A stretch of DNA of 64,000 bases from Gracilibacillus ureilyticus. GTDB lineage: Bacteria; Bacillota; Bacilli; Bacillales; Amphibacillaceae. The notes beneath the pieces are model-generated. The model worked only from the letters and a program-made list of their open reading frames with translations. It did no database searches and had not been told where the DNA came from. This document shows, piece after piece, positions 44,878-52,892 of the stretch. Position 1 is the stretch's first letter, and every line of letters begins with the position of its first letter. The translations under genes and the position numbers were made by a program. Location of the stretch: the NCBI RefSeq assembly GCF_900111195.1, contig NZ_FOGL01000004.1, positions 62,001-126,000 of the forward strand. Direction: 5' to 3'.

Positions 44878-45012
44878 GTGAAATTAGAGAAGCATCATCT
44901 AACTTCATTTATAAATCAGGCAGAAGCACAGTCTGGAAAACATATTGACAGGGAATAGCACGAGTTCTTATCCCATAAGCAAAAGCATTGGAAAACGACT
45001 AAGAAAGCATAA
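44878..45012 (+). pseudogene. Degraded coding remnant between IS and repeat C
   Basis: A frame from GTG 44878 reads KLEKHHLTSFINQAEAQSG, meets TAG at 44956-44958 and continues as HEFLSHKQKHWKTTKKA to TAA at 45012. It looks like an eroded gene, but I cannot name it. The 944-bp stretch 44402-45346 otherwise holds only the IS right end and repeat C. Confidence 0.3.
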
Positions 45013-45024
45013 AGGGCCAAAAAA

Positions 45025-45340
45025 ATATTAGTTATACTAAAATCCGAGCGGTGAAGTGAATTCGTTATAGAATTCGTCACTCAGAACTCTATTTTCCAAT
45101 TTCTTAATACGCATAATAGGGATACTGTGCAGTAAAGGTGTATTTATGCTGAGTGCCATACTTACGCTACAGCCGGCCCCGCGGCAAAGAAAACACTACG
45201 AAAGTGATCTTTGCTTGAGTAGATGTTGCACTTGTGCCCTTGGGTGAAAGCGAAGCAATCGGACGAAGCGGTGGTATTTCACTCTAAATATTTCAAAGTT
45301 ACTCTCTTAGGTTTAATGCACAGTATCCCTATACTGTGCA
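45025..45340. repeat. Dispersed repeat, copy C (short mosaic form)
   Basis: Composed of exact blocks also present near 23 kb: 45110-45178 = reverse complement of 23574-23642; 45177-45255 = direct copy of 23494-23572; 45236-45332 = reverse complement of 22957-23053. It is bounded by ATAGGGATACTGTGCA at 45116-45131 and its complement at 45317-45332, with weaker similarity out to 45025. A MITE-like non-coding element. Confidence 0.85.
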
Positions 45341-45346
45341 AGTTCC

Positions 45347-46564
45347 TCACCATAGAAGGTACGGGTTATCATCCATATACATTTGCGAAATATCCATAAA
45401 TAAATATAAATCAGCTGCCATTGGATAGGAAAATGTTCGAATCATTTCACCTGTCTCAATATCACTGTATAAATCGGATAAAATTCCGACTTTCTCTTCA
45501 TTCATTCGAATCACATTTTCGATGAAATAAGGTCTCCAGCTCCAATTCTTACTTTTTACAGATTGGTCTGCCACCCAATTACTTTCTTTATATTCGATAT
45601 TCACAGTTTTCTGGAAACCTTCTCCATCTGTCACGTACATTCTAAAACAGATCGCCTGAAACTCTTCTGCTATTAATTCTAACCGGCTGTCCAGCTCCTT
45701 AACTCTTTTCGTCTGAATTAATACATCATGGAATTGTTGATTTAATTGAGCTGTCAACTGATATTTTGCCGTTAAGTTTGACCTTTCAATAGCAATAAAT
45801 TGCCCGATATCCTGTTTGAATTTATCCTTCCAAACCGTATTTTCTACAAAATGACTTTTTGCGCCACTGAAAAATTCACCTTGGTAGTACCTTCCGTTTC
45901 TTCTCCAGGCATAATGAAACTGGTAACTGGAATGAATTCCGTCAAACAATAATTCTGCTCCAACCTTACGTGCTAACAGAGATAAGGAGTATATAATATT
46001 CTGGTAATTGTCTATGAATGACTGACTCTGTAATGAAGCTAAATTTATCTTGATAATATCAGGCTCTAATGTACTTATCCTGTCTAAATTATTCGCCCCT
46101 TTCAAAGCGTCATTTATTGCAAATTTCACCCCGAAGGTTTTTAAATATTTTACCGAGTTTGCCAGCACACTAACTTTCTTAATATCATCCTGTTCCACAA
46201 TTTCAATCACAACCTGTGAAAGGTCCAGTCCTCTTTCTTCATATGACAGGATTTCCTGAATAAAGTCATCCTCTTCGCTGCTCATTAAATAATCCTGATG
46301 AACAATTAAATAAATTGATGTTTTTAAATCTGCTTCAATAAATTGTTCCAAAGCTTGCTTATGTAAATGACGATCCATTTCAATTTTAAAATCTTCCGGC
46401 ACATTGTCGTCCTGGAAAAACTCACTCAAACTTTTATTTCCAGTTTCCGTTTCTATGTACCCCAACACTTGATAACCAGTAACTTCATGACTATCCGCAC
46501 TGAAAATCGCCTGATAATATGGCTTGGCTTTTTCTAAATCCAGCATAATTTCCAAAGGATCCAT
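45347..46564 (-). CDS. ykuI: YkuI-like EAL-domain c-di-GMP receptor/phosphodiesterase homologue
   Basis: 405 aa, matching B. subtilis YkuI in length and layout: an EAL domain (about 10-250) and a C-terminal PAS-like YkuI_C domain (265-405) with NWSWRPYFIENVIRM and LYSDIETGEMIRTFSYPM. The EAL signature reads QVL (GYQVLG): the metal-binding Glu is Gln. The DDFG loop reads INDALKG. Catalysis is therefore unlikely, and a c-di-GMP-sensing role is favoured; B. subtilis YkuI binds c-di-GMP with little or no turnover. I chose ATG 46564 (GAGGTG, 6-nt spacing) over the GTG three codons earlier. Confidence 0.9.
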   Translation of the reverse strand: MDPLEIMLDLEKAKPYYQAIFSADSHEVTGYQVLGYIETETGNKSLSEFFQDDNVPEDFKIEMDRHLHKQALEQFIEADLKTSIYLIVHQDYLMSSEEDDFIQEILSYEERGLDLSQVVIEIVEQDDIKKVSVLANSVKYLKTFGVKFAINDALKGANNLDRISTLEPDIIKINLASLQSQSFIDNYQNIIYSLSLLARKVGAELLFDGIHSSYQFHYAWRRNGRYYQGEFFSGAKSHFVENTVWKDKFKQDIGQFIAIERSNLTAKYQLTAQLNQQFHDVLIQTKRVKELDSRLELIAEEFQAICFRMYVTDGEGFQKTVNIEYKESNWVADQSVKSKNWSWRPYFIENVIRMNEEKVGILSDLYSDIETGEMIRTFSYPMAADLYLFMDISQMYMDDNPYLLW

Positions 46565-46656
46565 CTCTTGCACCTCACTTATTAGCCCGGTTATCTATTA
46601 TTATATCGAAAATCAATCGGAAAGCGAATGTTATTTCTCATGTGAACTATGAAGGA

Positions 46657-46686
46657 AAGCCTGAATTCTCGACCGAATTCAGGCTT
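46657..46686 (-). terminator. Terminator of glnA
   Basis: Perfect 12-bp stem AAGCCTGAATTC/GAATTCAGGCTT with a 6-nt loop, 15 bp after the glnA stop; T-rich sequence follows. Confidence 0.85.
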
Positions 46687-46701
46687 GACAGTTGTTATCT
46701 A

Positions 46702-48072
46702 TTAGAATTTTGCTTGATATTTTTCTAATTCCCAACCCGTTACAGCAATCCTATAGCTGTTCCATTCATCTTGTTTTAAAGATACATATTCTTTTAATGC
46801 ATATTCCCCTAAAACTTTTTTACCAATCTCACCATTTTTTAATGCATCAATAGATTCACCAAGTGTTGTTGGAAGGTTTTGAATTCCTCTCTCTTCACGT
46901 TCTTCATCAGACATGCTAAAAATGTCATCAACTGTTTCCACAGGTACTTCTAAACCTTTCTCTACCCCATCAATTCCTGCCTGTGCAATTGCTGCAAATG
47001 CATAATAAGGATTAGCTGATGGATCCGGGCAGCGGATTTCCACACGAGTTCCCGCACCGCGAGTTGCAGGAATACGAACTAAAGCAGAACGATTTGATGC
47101 AGACCATGCAATGTAACATGGTGCCTCATATCCAGGAACTAGCCTTTTATATGAATTTACTAAAGGATTAGTTAATGCAGCGAATGACGATACGTGAGTT
47201 AACAATCCTGCGATAAATTGGTAGGCAGTCTCAGATAATTGGCGGGAATCAGACTCATCAAAGAAGGCATTTTTCCCTGCAGTTTCATCATACAAAGACA
47301 TATTTACGTGCATCCCATTCCCGTTTTCTCCAAAAATAGGTTTTGGCATAAATGTTGCACGCAGTCCGAATTGTTGGGCTACCGTTTTTACTACCCATTT
47401 AAATGTCGTTGCATTATCGGCTGTTGTTAAAGCGTCACCAAACTTAAAATTAATTTCATGCTGTCCAACTGCTACTTCGTGGTGAGAAGCTTCAATGGTA
47501 AATCCCATCTTTTTTAATGTCCGGTAAATTTCCAAACGTACTCTTTCTCCAAGGTCATATGGAGCTGGTTCAAAATATCCGCCCTGGTCTGCTACCTGGT
47601 TAGTCGGTTCTCCTTTCTCATCCGTTTCAAATAAAAAGAACTCTAATTCTGGTCCCACATTGATTGAGTATCCTTTTTCCTTTGCCTGATCCACTGTATT
47701 TTTCAATATATTACGCGGATCTCCATTAAATAACGTACCATCAGGATTTGTTACACTACACAGGAACCTTGCTTCTGAATATCCTTCTTCTTCTGTCCAA
47801 GGCAATACAGCAAATGTATTTAAATCAGGTAACAAGTATAAGTCAGATTTATTAATTGGGGTGAATCCAGTGATTGAAGATCCATCAAACATCGTTTTAC
47901 CCTCTACAACATCCGTTAGCTGCTCAGTTGTCACTGTTACTTGCTTTAATGACCCCTCAATGTCTACAAATTGCAAATGTAACAATTCTACACATTTTTT
48001 CTTGATTTCTTCTTGAATCATCTCTAAAGTTAATTGAGTGCCCACTGTTTTTTCAGGTGCTAAAGTTGCCAT
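46702..48072 (-). CDS. glnA: Type I glutamine synthetase
   Basis: 456 aa. Makes glutamine from glutamate, ammonia and ATP. Conserved blocks: MFDGSSITGF (latch), GPELEFFLF (metal Glu), NGNGMHVNMSL (ATP/glutamate loop), NRSALVRIPATR, and RCPDPSANPYYAFAA. It lacks a nearby adenylylation system, as usual for Firmicutes, where feedback inhibition and GlnR/TnrA contact control activity. The N-terminal ~20 residues are longer than in B. subtilis GlnA (444 aa). No glnR gene precedes it, so it may be a second, separately regulated copy. AAGGGG precedes the ATG. Two GlnR/TnrA boxes lie upstream. Confidence 0.95.
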   Translation of the reverse strand: MATLAPEKTVGTQLTLEMIQEEIKKKCVELLHLQFVDIEGSLKQVTVTTEQLTDVVEGKTMFDGSSITGFTPINKSDLYLLPDLNTFAVLPWTEEEGYSEARFLCSVTNPDGTLFNGDPRNILKNTVDQAKEKGYSINVGPELEFFLFETDEKGEPTNQVADQGGYFEPAPYDLGERVRLEIYRTLKKMGFTIEASHHEVAVGQHEINFKFGDALTTADNATTFKWVVKTVAQQFGLRATFMPKPIFGENGNGMHVNMSLYDETAGKNAFFDESDSRQLSETAYQFIAGLLTHVSSFAALTNPLVNSYKRLVPGYEAPCYIAWSASNRSALVRIPATRGAGTRVEIRCPDPSANPYYAFAAIAQAGIDGVEKGLEVPVETVDDIFSMSDEEREERGIQNLPTTLGESIDALKNGEIGKKVLGEYALKEYVSLKQDEWNSYRIAVTGWELEKYQAKF

Positions 48073-48100
48073 AAATCATATCCCCTTTTTCCCTTTATTG

Positions 48101-48117
48101 TGTTAATTTATTTAACA
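48101..48117 (-). promoter_or_regulatory. GlnR/TnrA box 1 upstream of glnA
   Basis: TGTTAATTTATTTAACA fits TGTNA-N7-TNACA with perfect half-site symmetry, 29 bp upstream of the ATG. Confidence 0.8.
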
Positions 48118-48169
48118 TGTTTTGTTATAAACAATCCTACTATCTTTTTGTTAACATCGTCATGAGTTT

Positions 48170-48186
48170 TGTCAGATTATCTGACA
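48170..48186 (-). promoter_or_regulatory. GlnR/TnrA box 2 upstream of glnA
   Basis: TGTCAGATTATCTGACA again fits TGTNA-N7-TNACA exactly and is a near-perfect palindrome. Centre-to-centre distance from box 1 is 69 bp. Confidence 0.78.
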
Positions 48187-48261
48187 AACTTTTTCATCTT
48201 TATTTTCAATTAAAAAAGCTCAGAAAACTGCGGTTAAGCAGATTTCCAAGCTATCACTCTG

Positions 48262-48477
48262 TTAATTATTTAAAAAGAATTTTTTTAGTGTTTGCCATTC
48301 TTCTAGAGTCAGTGTAACACCCTTCCCCATTTTTTCATGATCTGGTGACCAGTCTCTAATATCGTATTTAGGTTCACGGTCGTTCCAGCTAACAAGATTA
48401 ACTTCTTTCTTCCAGCCTTTTTCAGACTCAGACAATGTGGCGATGTGTTCCACAATCTCATATTTAATTCCTGCCAT
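48262..48477 (-). CDS. YdbC family PC4-like single-stranded-DNA-binding protein
   Basis: 71 aa. Contains the PC4/YdbC core: EKGWKKEVNLVSWNDREPKYD followed by IRDWSPDHEKMGKGVTLT. PC4-type proteins are small dimers that bind single-stranded or melted DNA and may act as transcription co-activators or repair helpers. Good AGGTG ribosome site. Monogenic on the minus strand, upstream of glnA with its stop 75 bp from the second GlnR box. Confidence 0.92.
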   Translation of the reverse strand: MAGIKYEIVEHIATLSESEKGWKKEVNLVSWNDREPKYDIRDWSPDHEKMGKGVTLTLEEWQTLKKFFLNN

Positions 48478-48645
48478 AATATCACCTCTATGAATTGATT
48501 TATCCTTAATTGTAGCGGATCATAAAGGCAGTTACAAAGATAAAAATTGTGAAAGTTATACTTTAAAAGTAACTGTATATGTTGGACAAAGGCAGTAACT
48601 AAATTTCCTGTTTTTTGTTTTCTTTACCATATTCCAAATTCCGAG

Positions 48646-50106
48646 CTATTTTAATCTTGTTTTTATATAGCCAAGAAATTCTTCTGCTTTCTCTGCCGGA
48701 GCTTTAGTTAATAGGCTAATAATAATAAACAATAAGCTTGATACAATGATCCCCCATATACCGGACTTTAATCCAAAAGGTAATATCTTGAAGAATTCAA
48801 GTATTATTACAAGTATACTGCTAACTGCCACACTAACTATTACCCCGGCAGCAGTTCCTCTTTTCCAGAAAAAGGTGCCAATAATTGCGGGGACAACCAC
48901 GATTAGACCTGCGGATGAAGCCACGGAAAGTACAGCTATTAAATCAAGTTGCAGCTGTGCAAATAAGAAAGCAAGGGTGGCAATGACTGGAATAACAATT
49001 TTACCAATTTTCAGCTGTTTTTTATCATCTGTTTGCTGTTTAAAATTACCGTAAACATCCCGGGAAAATAAGGAGGAAAGTGTTAACAAAATGGAATCAA
49101 TTGTTGAGATCGCTGCTGCCATGATTCCTACCATAACAATGACTCCTAACACTGGCGGTACTAAATCGGATGATAATAACATCGGTGTTGCCAAATCGGC
49201 ATTTTCTAAATCAGGAAATAAGATCGACGCAGAAAATCCCCACACTACAGATACTATTGTATAAATTAGTCCAAAAACTAAAAAGCCCATTAACATATGA
49301 CGTAAACTTTTTAAAGAAGCTGGCATAAATAAACGCTGACTAACCTGTGGATTAGATATACTGAAAAAGAACCACGGAATTGTCAGTCCTAAAAAAGTCC
49401 AAAAACTAAAGTAGCCGTTCCCTGGGACAGTTAAGTCCTCGGCCTGATTTGTTTCAAGAGTTTCAAAGAAGCCCGTTATCCCACCTAATCCATTAATGAT
49501 TAGTATAACAACAATTGTAGACGTGATAATCATCATTAAAGCTTGTAAAGAATCCGTCCATGCAACTGATCTGATACCTGCAATATAAGAAAAAATTAAT
49601 GCTAACGCAGTAGCAATGATTACACCGGTCGTATAAGGAATAGCATTGTTCGTTACACCTTGAAGCAAGTATCCAATCCCTGTAAGCTGAACAGCACTAT
49701 AAGGAATTAAAAAAAGACAGCTCGAAATTGCTGTTACAATGGCTACCCATTTGTTCTGGTATCTGTCACCAAGCATCTCAGATGGCGTGACATAACCATA
49801 TTTTTTCCCAACAACCCAGAACCGCGGCCCAAAAATTGCTACCAATGAGACACCCATAAAATAGATGATTTCAAATCCATATGCTCCGATTCCACCATTA
49901 TATGTAAGACCGGCTAATCCGACTAGCATAAAAGCACTATAAGTCGTGGCACTGTAACTTAATGCAGAGACAAATCCATTTAATTTACGATCACCCAGAA
50001 AATAACCCGCCATACTGTCCTGTTTCCCGTTACGAGAAAGATATGCAATAGCAAGTGCAAGAACTACATAGATCGCTATCATCACCCAGACGAGTGTAGT
50101 ACTCAT
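48646..50106 (-). CDS. Sodium:solute symporter (SSS family, PanF/PutP-like)
   Basis: 486 aa with about 13 membrane helices. SSS features: GYFLGDRKLNGFVSALSYSATTYSAFMLVGLAGL (SSS signature region), YGYVTPSEMLGDRY, and helix 8 MAAAISTIDSILLTLSSLFSRD with the Na+-binding Ser pair. It imports an organic solute with Na+. Its start overlaps by 4 bp the stop of a small membrane-protein gene, an arrangement seen for YhdT-PanF pairs, so pantothenate is one candidate substrate; others are possible. Confidence 0.9.
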   Translation of the reverse strand: MSTTLVWVMIAIYVVLALAIAYLSRNGKQDSMAGYFLGDRKLNGFVSALSYSATTYSAFMLVGLAGLTYNGGIGAYGFEIIYFMGVSLVAIFGPRFWVVGKKYGYVTPSEMLGDRYQNKWVAIVTAISSCLFLIPYSAVQLTGIGYLLQGVTNNAIPYTTGVIIATALALIFSYIAGIRSVAWTDSLQALMMIITSTIVVILIINGLGGITGFFETLETNQAEDLTVPGNGYFSFWTFLGLTIPWFFFSISNPQVSQRLFMPASLKSLRHMLMGFLVFGLIYTIVSVVWGFSASILFPDLENADLATPMLLSSDLVPPVLGVIVMVGIMAAAISTIDSILLTLSSLFSRDVYGNFKQQTDDKKQLKIGKIVIPVIATLAFLFAQLQLDLIAVLSVASSAGLIVVVPAIIGTFFWKRGTAAGVIVSVAVSSILVIILEFFKILPFGLKSGIWGIIVSSLLFIIISLLTKAPAEKAEEFLGYIKTRLK

Positions 50107-50300
50107 TCCTCCTCACTCCAATCTTTCGTTAAGAAGTAATTTGCCAAAATGATAAGCACTGCCAGTATAGTCCATAGTAAAAAGCTTCCATACCATTTGG
50201 TAACATTACTCAGTATAGTATAAGGAAGAAGGTATCCAAGAAATACTAATACAAAGATAATAAGTCCCCATAATTTCTCTTTTCTATTCACTTTTTCCAC
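50103..50300 (-). CDS. Small membrane protein coupled to the SSS symporter (YhdT/DUF997-like)
   Basis: 65 aa with two membrane helices (about 10-30 and 38-58) and charged ends (MEKVNRKEKLWG; KDWSEEE). Small two-helix proteins overlapping SSS genes are known as putative accessory subunits. GTG start with AAAGGA just upstream. Assignment rests on size, topology and the 4-bp overlap. Confidence 0.72.
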   Translation of the reverse strand: MEKVNRKEKLWGLIIFVLVFLGYLLPYTILSNVTKWYGSFLLWTILAVLIILANYFLTKDWSEEE

Positions 50301-50449
50301 CTATCCTTTCTTTTCATGAATACTATTATACACAATTAAACACACCTGTAAAGACACCCGGCGAAAACTTACGATAACTTTATCAGAGAAATTATTACTG
50401 ACTACACTGGAATATTTAATTTTTGCGGCTGGTTTTGATTCTGGTCATA

Positions 50450-50468
50450 AAAAAAGAAGCACTGCTTC
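50450..50468 (-). terminator. Short terminator after the small membrane-protein gene
   Basis: On the minus strand GAAGC-AGT-GCTTC followed by a T run (A run at 50449-50455). Short stem, moderate confidence. Confidence 0.6.
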
Positions 50469-50494
50469 CAGGCTCCTTAGAACGTTAAATATTA

Positions 50495-50674
50495 TTAATC
50501 TTTCTTCCTGTGATGATTTGCCGCATTTTTTCTAATATAGATATTATACGCGAGCAAAGCAAACGCTATAATAAAGATTACAATCGGTGGTACATAAATA
50601 ACACCACTTAAATCCAAAATCATCATAGTTACAATTATTATTAGTAAAGGTATCCGTATTTTGTTATAGTACAT
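50495..50674 (-). CDS. Small two-helix membrane protein, unknown
   Basis: 59 aa from ATG 50674, which has AGAGGGGG at 6-nt spacing. Two hydrophobic segments (about 5-24 and 28-45) and a basic, His-rich end (RKNAANHHRKKD). I do not recognise the family. A cre-like TTGAAAGCGTTTAA overlaps the leader (about 50689-50702), hinting at carbon control. Own short terminator. Confidence 0.6.
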   Translation of the reverse strand: MYYNKIRIPLLIIIVTMMILDLSGVIYVPPIVIFIIAFALLAYNIYIRKNAANHHRKKD

Positions 50675-50897
50675 AGAAATCCCCCTCTTAAACGCTTTCA
50701 ATATATACTTATCGTACCATAATGTAATTAAATAGACTAGAATAACTTATACGTTACTCGTGTTTCGATCAATTATTCCATAAAATGTCAAAAAGTAAAT
50801 ATTACCTGGGAAATAATACGAAATTTCCATTCAATAAGTAAGAATTGTAAACATGTTAAATCGGTCTATTTTCCACACTTTAAGATATTTTGTTCAG

Positions 50898-51920
50898 CTA
50901 TTTATTAATCTGTGGCTTTACCTTCGTTGCCAGCAATTCTATCGTTTTCTTTACTGATTCAGCGCTTTGCCCACCAAAATCCACTTGGCCATTAAAACGA
51001 TGATGGCCAAATAACTCATACTGATACATGATTTTTTCAATTATTTGTTTTGGAGTTCCAACGAAGAGAGTTGATTCCTTTGATGTTAAATATTCTAAAT
51101 CAGACCTTGCTGCACCCATTGATCCACCAATACCTTGTCTTGTTAAATGTTTCCAGTAATTAGAATAATACTGGTAAAACTCTTCTTCTAATTCTTTTTC
51201 TGTTTCACGAATAAACGCGTGTCCTGAAATAGCAATAAATGGTTGTGAACCTGTATAACTATTTTTATACGCCTGTACAAGAGACTGGTATTTCTTTGCA
51301 ACCCCACCTATCATTACAACTGTCAGATCACAATTGTATTTCCCCGCACGGATAGCACTTTCTATTGTACCGCCAACACCAATCGATACAGGCAATTTCT
51401 TTTGAAATGGCCTTGGAGCGATCTCGGCATTTTCCAATCCAGGTCGAAATGTTCCATTCCAGCTGACCGTTTCTGAGTGATTCAGTTGAATAAATAACTG
51501 TAAATGTTCTTCAAATAATTCATCATAATAGTGTTCATTATAGCCAAACAGCGGGAATGACTCTACAAAGGCTCCTCTTCCTGCTGTGAATTCAATTCTT
51601 CCTTTTGATAGCAAATCAAGTGTGGAGAAATCTTCGAATAATCGAACAGGATCGGAAGTATTCAATAAAGACGTCAGTGCAGTTAAGCGGATGTTCTCTG
51701 TTTTTTGGGCTATTGCTGATAACACTACTTGGGGAGATGATACCGCATAATCTAAACGATGGTGCTCACCAACACCAAATAAGTCAAGTCCAAGCTTGTC
51801 TGCATATGCTGCCATTTCCACAATCTGATCAAGTCTCTCACCTGGCGAAACTGTTTTCTTCCCGATCGGATCTTCCATTAATTCTGATAAAGTATAAATA
51901 CCAAATTCAAGATTTTTCAT
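50898..51920 (-). CDS. LLM class flavin-dependent oxidoreductase (luciferase-like)
   Basis: 340 aa from ATG 51920 (AAGGAAG upstream); the longer frame adds 25 residues without a ribosome site. Bacterial-luciferase-like barrel: FGIYTLSELMEDP start, FGVGEHHRLDYAVSSP, FEDFSTLDLLSKGRIEFTAGRGAF and IGVGGTIESAIRAGKY, all typical of the YceB/MsuD-like LLM group using FMN. It oxidises or monooxygenates an unknown substrate. Stand-alone gene, transcribed away from its copper-protein neighbour's terminator. Confidence 0.9.
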   Translation of the reverse strand: MKNLEFGIYTLSELMEDPIGKKTVSPGERLDQIVEMAAYADKLGLDLFGVGEHHRLDYAVSSPQVVLSAIAQKTENIRLTALTSLLNTSDPVRLFEDFSTLDLLSKGRIEFTAGRGAFVESFPLFGYNEHYYDELFEEHLQLFIQLNHSETVSWNGTFRPGLENAEIAPRPFQKKLPVSIGVGGTIESAIRAGKYNCDLTVVMIGGVAKKYQSLVQAYKNSYTGSQPFIAISGHAFIRETEKELEEEFYQYYSNYWKHLTRQGIGGSMGAARSDLEYLTSKESTLFVGTPKQIIEKIMYQYELFGHHRFNGQVDFGGQSAESVKKTIELLATKVKPQINK

Positions 51921-52003
51921 TTCATACTTCCTTTTTTCATAATTTTCTCTATCATAACAAATAAATGATAGTATTTGTTCACTTTTACCATTCAAAATAG
52001 AAA

Positions 52004-52034
52004 AGAAGACTTCCTGCTAAATAGGAAGTCTTCT
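52004..52034 (-). terminator. Terminator of the CuA lipoprotein gene
   Basis: AGAAGACTTCCT/AGGAAGTCTTCT perfect 12-bp stem with a 7-nt loop, followed in the minus direction by TTTTCTATTTT; 7 bp after the stop. Confidence 0.92.
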
Positions 52035-52040
52035 GACTAT

Positions 52041-52436
52041 TTATTGAACAATTAATGTTGCTACCATTTCATTATGGCCTGTTCCGCAAGGGATATTACA
52101 ACGGATAGTGTATTCTCCTGGTTCTAATGTTGCTGTAGCACTGCCATCTGATTCAATCTCAATATCTGTGTTTTCTACTTCTATTCCATGGTACCCTTCT
52201 TCACTTGACAGATTTACTGTCACTTCACCAGCCGGGGCAGTATATTCTTCCTGATCAAATTCCCAGTTCGTTGCAGTAATGTTAACAGTGGAATCGTCAT
52301 TCCCTGCTTCTTCTGCTGTATTATTCGCCGATTCTTCTGAATCCTCACCAGTGCTTTCATTATCTCCGCTACCGCCACAAGCCGCAAGCAATACAAGTAA
52401 TGAAACTGCCAATAATGTTACTAACCATTTTTTCAT
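52041..52436 (-). CDS. Free-standing CuA-type cupredoxin lipoprotein
   Basis: 131 aa. Lipoprotein signal ends in LLAAC (Cys about 20), then an acidic linker. The C-terminal cupredoxin domain (about 50-131) carries a full CuA ligand set: His in EGYHGIEV, then CNIPCGTGHNEM, which matches C-x3-C-x3-H-x2-M. It resembles cytochrome oxidase subunit II without any membrane hairpin. It is divergent from the heme-copper enzyme operon, sharing a 248-bp promoter region. Likely an external electron shuttle or copper relay to that enzyme. AAAGGAG precedes the ATG. Fold and motif clear; function inferred. Confidence 0.82.
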   Translation of the reverse strand: MKKWLVTLLAVSLLVLLAACGGSGDNESTGEDSEESANNTAEEAGNDDSTVNITATNWEFDQEEYTAPAGEVTVNLSSEEGYHGIEVENTDIEIESDGSATATLEPGEYTIRCNIPCGTGHNEMVATLIVQ

Positions 52437-52587
52437 TTGTAAATTACTCCTTTCAATATTAGAAAAACCGACTTCTCGTCAGTTAGTTCTCTCAATGATG
52501 TCCTCTTATACTATAAAAATTATATCCATTCTTATAGTATTTAAAACTATTTCTTTATTAATCATAACCTTTTCGCAACAATTTAGC

Positions 52588-52603
52588 ATTGATTTAAATC
52601 ACA
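52588..52603. promoter_or_regulatory. Fnr-like box in the CuA/heme-copper divergent promoter region
   Basis: ATTGATTTAAATCACA matches TGTGA-N6-TCACA at 8 of 10 positions and contains TTGAT-N4-ATCAC, 9 of 10 for the FNR/DNR-type TTGAT-N4-ATCAA. It is 82 bp upstream of the operon's first ATG. Confidence 0.55.
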
Positions 52604-52625
52604 TCAAACTCGTGATGAAACTCAC

Positions 52626-52650
52626 TTACCTTAAATCGCAATTAAGGTAA
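52626..52650. promoter_or_regulatory. Perfect palindrome before the heme-copper operon
   Basis: TTACCTTAA-N7-TTAAGGTAA, with 9-bp perfect arms, between the Fnr-like box and the ribosome site. Could be an operator or a leader hairpin. Confidence 0.6.
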
Positions 52651-52684
52651 AGTGTAAGAAACATACAATAAAGGAGGATTAATA

Positions 52685-52795
52685 ATGGATAAAAATACAA
52701 CCCTCTCTGGTACGATTGCTTCTGTAATACTTGTCGCTCTCATCATTATTATCATGTGGGCGGGCGTATTCGCTCTCTATATGTCCCGGGTTTGA
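52685..52795 (+). CDS. Small single-helix subunit (subunit IIa, CbaD-like) of the heme-copper enzyme
   Basis: 36 aa, one membrane helix (about 10-32: TIASVILVALIIIIMWAG) and a short end MSRV. AAAGGAGG lies 7 nt upstream. Thermus ba3 oxidase has a comparable 34-residue subunit IIa encoded beside subunit II. Easy to miss because of its size; position and ribosome site support it. Confidence 0.8.
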   Translation: MDKNTTLSGTIASVILVALIIIIMWAGVFALYMSRV

Positions 52796-52892
52796 TAACT
52801 ATGTTTTCATTATAACGAGAAGTGTGTTTTCTTTTCTAGCAAAAGCAATCTTCTTCACAAAAATTTCACAAAGCATTAAGGGAGGCAGTTCT

